Source: Clostridia bacterium (lineage in GTDB: Bacteria > Bacillota_A > Clostridia > Christensenellales > Aristaeellaceae). From it: a stretch of 9,290 nucleotides of DNA. The first letter of the stretch is position 1. Every line of letters starts with the position of its first letter. This document shows, piece by piece, positions 7,038 through 9,290 of this stretch. The stretch covers positions 1 through 9,290 of the forward strand of contig JAFUPT010000042.1 in assembly GCA_017481065.1 (NCBI GenBank), written 5' to 3'. The notes below the pieces were generated by a model, which was given only the letters and a program-made list of their open reading frames with translations, did not search any database and was not told the DNA's origin. A program made the translations under genes and the position numbers.

Positions 7038-9290
7038 TCAGCGAAGGGCTTCCATCTCGGCGATGCGCGCCTTCAGCTTCTCCAGCAGGCCCTCGTTGGT
7101 GGCCAGCTTTTCCTTTTCCTTCTCAATCAGGGCGGCGGGGGCCTTGGCCACGAAGCCCTGGTTGTTCAGCTTGCCCTGTGTGCGGGCAATTTCGCCCTCA
7201 ACGTTCTTCAGGTCCTTGCTCAGGCGGGCAATTTCCTTCTCAACATCCACCAGCTCGCCCAGCGGGATATAATACTCGCAGGGTACGGTAACGGCGGAAG
7301 CGCTCTTTTCGGGGTTGGCGGCGTCAGCTGCAATGAATTCCACATTGCTGGCTCCGGCCAGGCGCTTGAAGTAGCCGTCAGCGGCGGCCAGCGCATCCTT
7401 CCAGCCATCCTGGGGCTTGAGGATGAGGGTGGCGCGCTTGCTGGGAGCCACGTTCATCTCGGCGCGGAGGTTGCGGATGGAGCGGATAACCTCCATCACG
7501 CCCTCGAAGCGGGCCGCTTCCTCAGCAAAGTCATATTCCGCATTGCATTCCGGCCACTGGGAGGTGATCAGCATGCCTTCCGCGTTGGGCAGGTAGCTGT
7601 AAAGCTCCTCGGTGATGAAGGGAATGTAGGGATGCAGCAGCTTCAGGATGCCGGTGAGCACATGCAGCAGCACTTCCTGGGTGGTCTTCTTCACATCGCC
7701 ATCCTCGGCATAGAGGCCCTGCTTGGCAATTTCGATGTACCAATCGCAGAAATCGGACCATACGAAATCATAGAGCTTGGTGGCGGCGAGGCCGAGATCG
7801 AAGTGCTCGAGATTATCGGTAATGGAGCGCACGGTGTTCTGGAACTCGGTGAGGATCCACTTGTCGGCGTAGCTGAGCTTATCGGCAGCAGGCAGGCCCT
7901 CGGGAGTGAAGCCTTCCAGGTTCATCAGCACGAAGCGGCTGGCGTTCCAGATCTTATTGCAGAAATTGCGGTAGGTTTCAATCTTTTCATTGGACAGGCG
8001 AACATCCGCGCCGGGCGCAACGCCCATCATCAGGCTGAAGCGCAGGGCGTCGGCGCCGTAGTTGTCGATCACCTCGATGGGATCGATGCCGTTGCCCAGG
8101 GACTTGCTCATCTTCCTGCCCTGCGCATCGCGCACCAGGCCATGCATCAGCGCCACGCTGAAGGGGCACTTGCCGGTCTGCTCGATGCCGCTGAATACCA
8201 TGCGGGCGAGCCAGAAGAAGATGATATCATAGCCGCAGGAAAGCACGGAATTGGGATAGAAGGTTTTGAAGTCCTCAGTCTCTTCCGGCCAGCCGAGGGT
8301 GGAGAAGGGCCAGAGCGCGGAGGAGAACCAGGTATCCAGCACATCCTCATCCTGGCGCACGGGCTTGCCGCACTTGGGACAGGTGGTGATATCCTCGCGG
8401 GTTACGGAGAGTTCGCCGCAATCATCGCAGTAGAATGCCGGGATGCGGTGGCCCCACCAGAGCTGGCGGGAAATGCACCAGTCGCGGGTGTTTTCCATCC
8501 AGTTGAGGTAGGTCTTTTCGAAGCGCTCGGGAACGAATACCAGTTCCTTGTTCTTCACAACCTCAACGGCGGGCTTGGCGAGGGGCTCCATCTTCACGAA
8601 CCACTGCTTGGAAACCATGGGCTCGATGGTATGGTGGCAGCGGTAGCAGGTGCCGACCTCGTGGGAAATGGGCTCGATCTTCTTGAGCAGGCCCGCTTCC
8701 TTCAGGTCCGCAACGATCATCTTGCGGGCTTCATCGGTGGTGTAGCCGGCGTACTTGACGCAGTCCAGAACCACATGTTCATCCTTGGTGGCGCGGCCGC
8801 TGGCGATCCATTCGGCGTTCTCAGCAGCTTCCTTCGCGCCGGTCATGTGGCCATCGTAGGTGAATACGCGCACCATGGGCAGGTTGTGCCTCTTGCCCAC
8901 TTCGTAGTCGTTGGGGTCGTGGGCGGGGGTGATCTTTACAACGCCGGTGCCCTTGGTCATATCGGCATGCTCGTCGCACACGATCGGGATTTCCTTGTTG
9001 ATCAGCGGCAGGATTACATGGCAGCCGTGCAGGTGGGCATAGCGCTCATCCTCGGGATTGATGGCCACGGCGGTATCGCCCAGCATGGTTTCGGGACGGG
9101 TGGTGGCGAGGGTCAGGTATTCGCCGGTTTCCTTCACCGGGTACTGCAGATGCCAGAAGGAACCACCCTTCTCCTCATATTCCACCTCGGCATCGGAGAT
9201 GGAGGTCTGGCAGCAGGGGCACCAGTTGATCATGCGCCAGCCCTGGTATACCAGGCCCTTTTCATACAGGCGCACGAAGGTTTCGCGCAC
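7038..9290 (-). CDS. valS: Valyl-tRNA synthetase, 5' end outside window
   Basis: The visible 750 residues (numbered from the right edge) are the body and C-terminus of the class I enzyme that charges tRNA-Val. Roughly 130 N-terminal residues, with the HIGH motif, are missing because the window ends. The first visible codon, GTG, is an internal valine. Visible parts are Cys pairs CPCC (24-27), CYRC (215-218), CDDC (288-291) and CPKC (304-307), some likely zinc-binding. The CP1 editing domain shows TTRPETMLGDTAVA (63-76) and HDPNDYEVG (124-132). DWCISRQLWWGHRIPA (270-285), DTWFSSALWP (319-328), the catalytic KMSKS (393-397), the anticodon-binding helical domain (about 470-620) and the C-terminal coiled-coil arm (680-750) follow. 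The ending is normal. Regulation, often a T-box in Firmicutes, would lie off the right edge. Confidence 0.98.
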   Translation of the reverse strand: MRETFVRLYEKGLVYQGWRMINWCPCCQTSISDAEVEYEEKGGSFWHLQYPVKETGEYLTLATTRPETMLGDTAVAINPEDERYAHLHGCHVILPLINKEIPIVCDEHADMTKGTGVVKITPAHDPNDYEVGKRHNLPMVRVFTYDGHMTGAKEAAENAEWIASGRATKDEHVVLDCVKYAGYTTDEARKMIVADLKEAGLLKKIEPISHEVGTCYRCHHTIEPMVSKQWFVKMEPLAKPAVEVVKNKELVFVPERFEKTYLNWMENTRDWCISRQLWWGHRIPAFYCDDCGELSVTREDITTCPKCGKPVRQDEDVLDTWFSSALWPFSTLGWPEETEDFKTFYPNSVLSCGYDIIFFWLARMVFSGIEQTGKCPFSVALMHGLVRDAQGRKMSKSLGNGIDPIEVIDNYGADALRFSLMMGVAPGADVRLSNEKIETYRNFCNKIWNASRFVLMNLEGFTPEGLPAADKLSYADKWILTEFQNTVRSITDNLEHFDLGLAATKLYDFVWSDFCDWYIEIAKQGLYAEDGDVKKTTQEVLLHVLTGILKLLHPYIPFITEELYSYLPNAEGMLITSQWPECNAEYDFAEEAARFEGVMEVIRSIRNLRAEMNVAPSKRATLILKPQDGWKDALAAADGYFKRLAGASNVEFIAADAANPEKSASAVTVPCEYYIPLGELVDVEKEIARLSKDLKNVEGEIARTQGKLNNQGFVAKAPAALIEKEKEKLATNEGLLEKLKARIAEMEALR

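Overview
The window looks like ordinary chromosome from a Clostridia-type Firmicute with a fairly GC-rich genome. The evidence is the gene order dnaG - rpoD - trmK - NIF3-family gene - zinc-ribbon coiled-coil gene, with an RNase P RNA of the bacterial A architecture behind it. Bacilli normally carry type B, so the A-type RNA argues for Clostridia or relatives. TrmK and the strong GGAGG-type ribosome binding sites also fit Gram-positives. Species or family cannot be named from the sequence alone.

Layout. Positions 1-5412 form one dense minus-strand block. It reads from dnaG (primase) through rpoD (housekeeping sigma factor), trmK (tRNA m1A22 methyltransferase), a NIF3/YbgI-family metalloprotein gene and a C4 zinc-ribbon coiled-coil gene into rnpB at the left edge. 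Gaps are 24 nt or less or the genes overlap, except for the 32-nt step to the preferred start of the zinc-ribbon gene. This suggests one transcription unit, and rnpB may have its own extended -10 promoter. Positions 5413-5709 are a divergent intergenic region with a candidate plus-strand promoter and short inverted repeats. An aspartokinase gene lies on the plus strand at 5710-6825. It has a normal kinase domain but a short, diverged C-terminal regulatory part. Positions 6826-7037 are a convergent intergenic region with an intrinsic terminator for each flanking gene. From 7038 to the right edge is valS on the minus strand, whose N-terminal coding part lies outside the window.

Together the genes serve replication priming, transcription initiation, tRNA maturation, modification and charging, and entry into lysine, threonine and methionine synthesis. 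I found no mobile element, CRISPR array, defence system, prophage or tRNA gene, and nothing that looks like an undescribed system. The points most worth a second look are the reduced C-terminus of the aspartokinase, the TTG start of rpoD, the rnpB promoter and the divergent control region.
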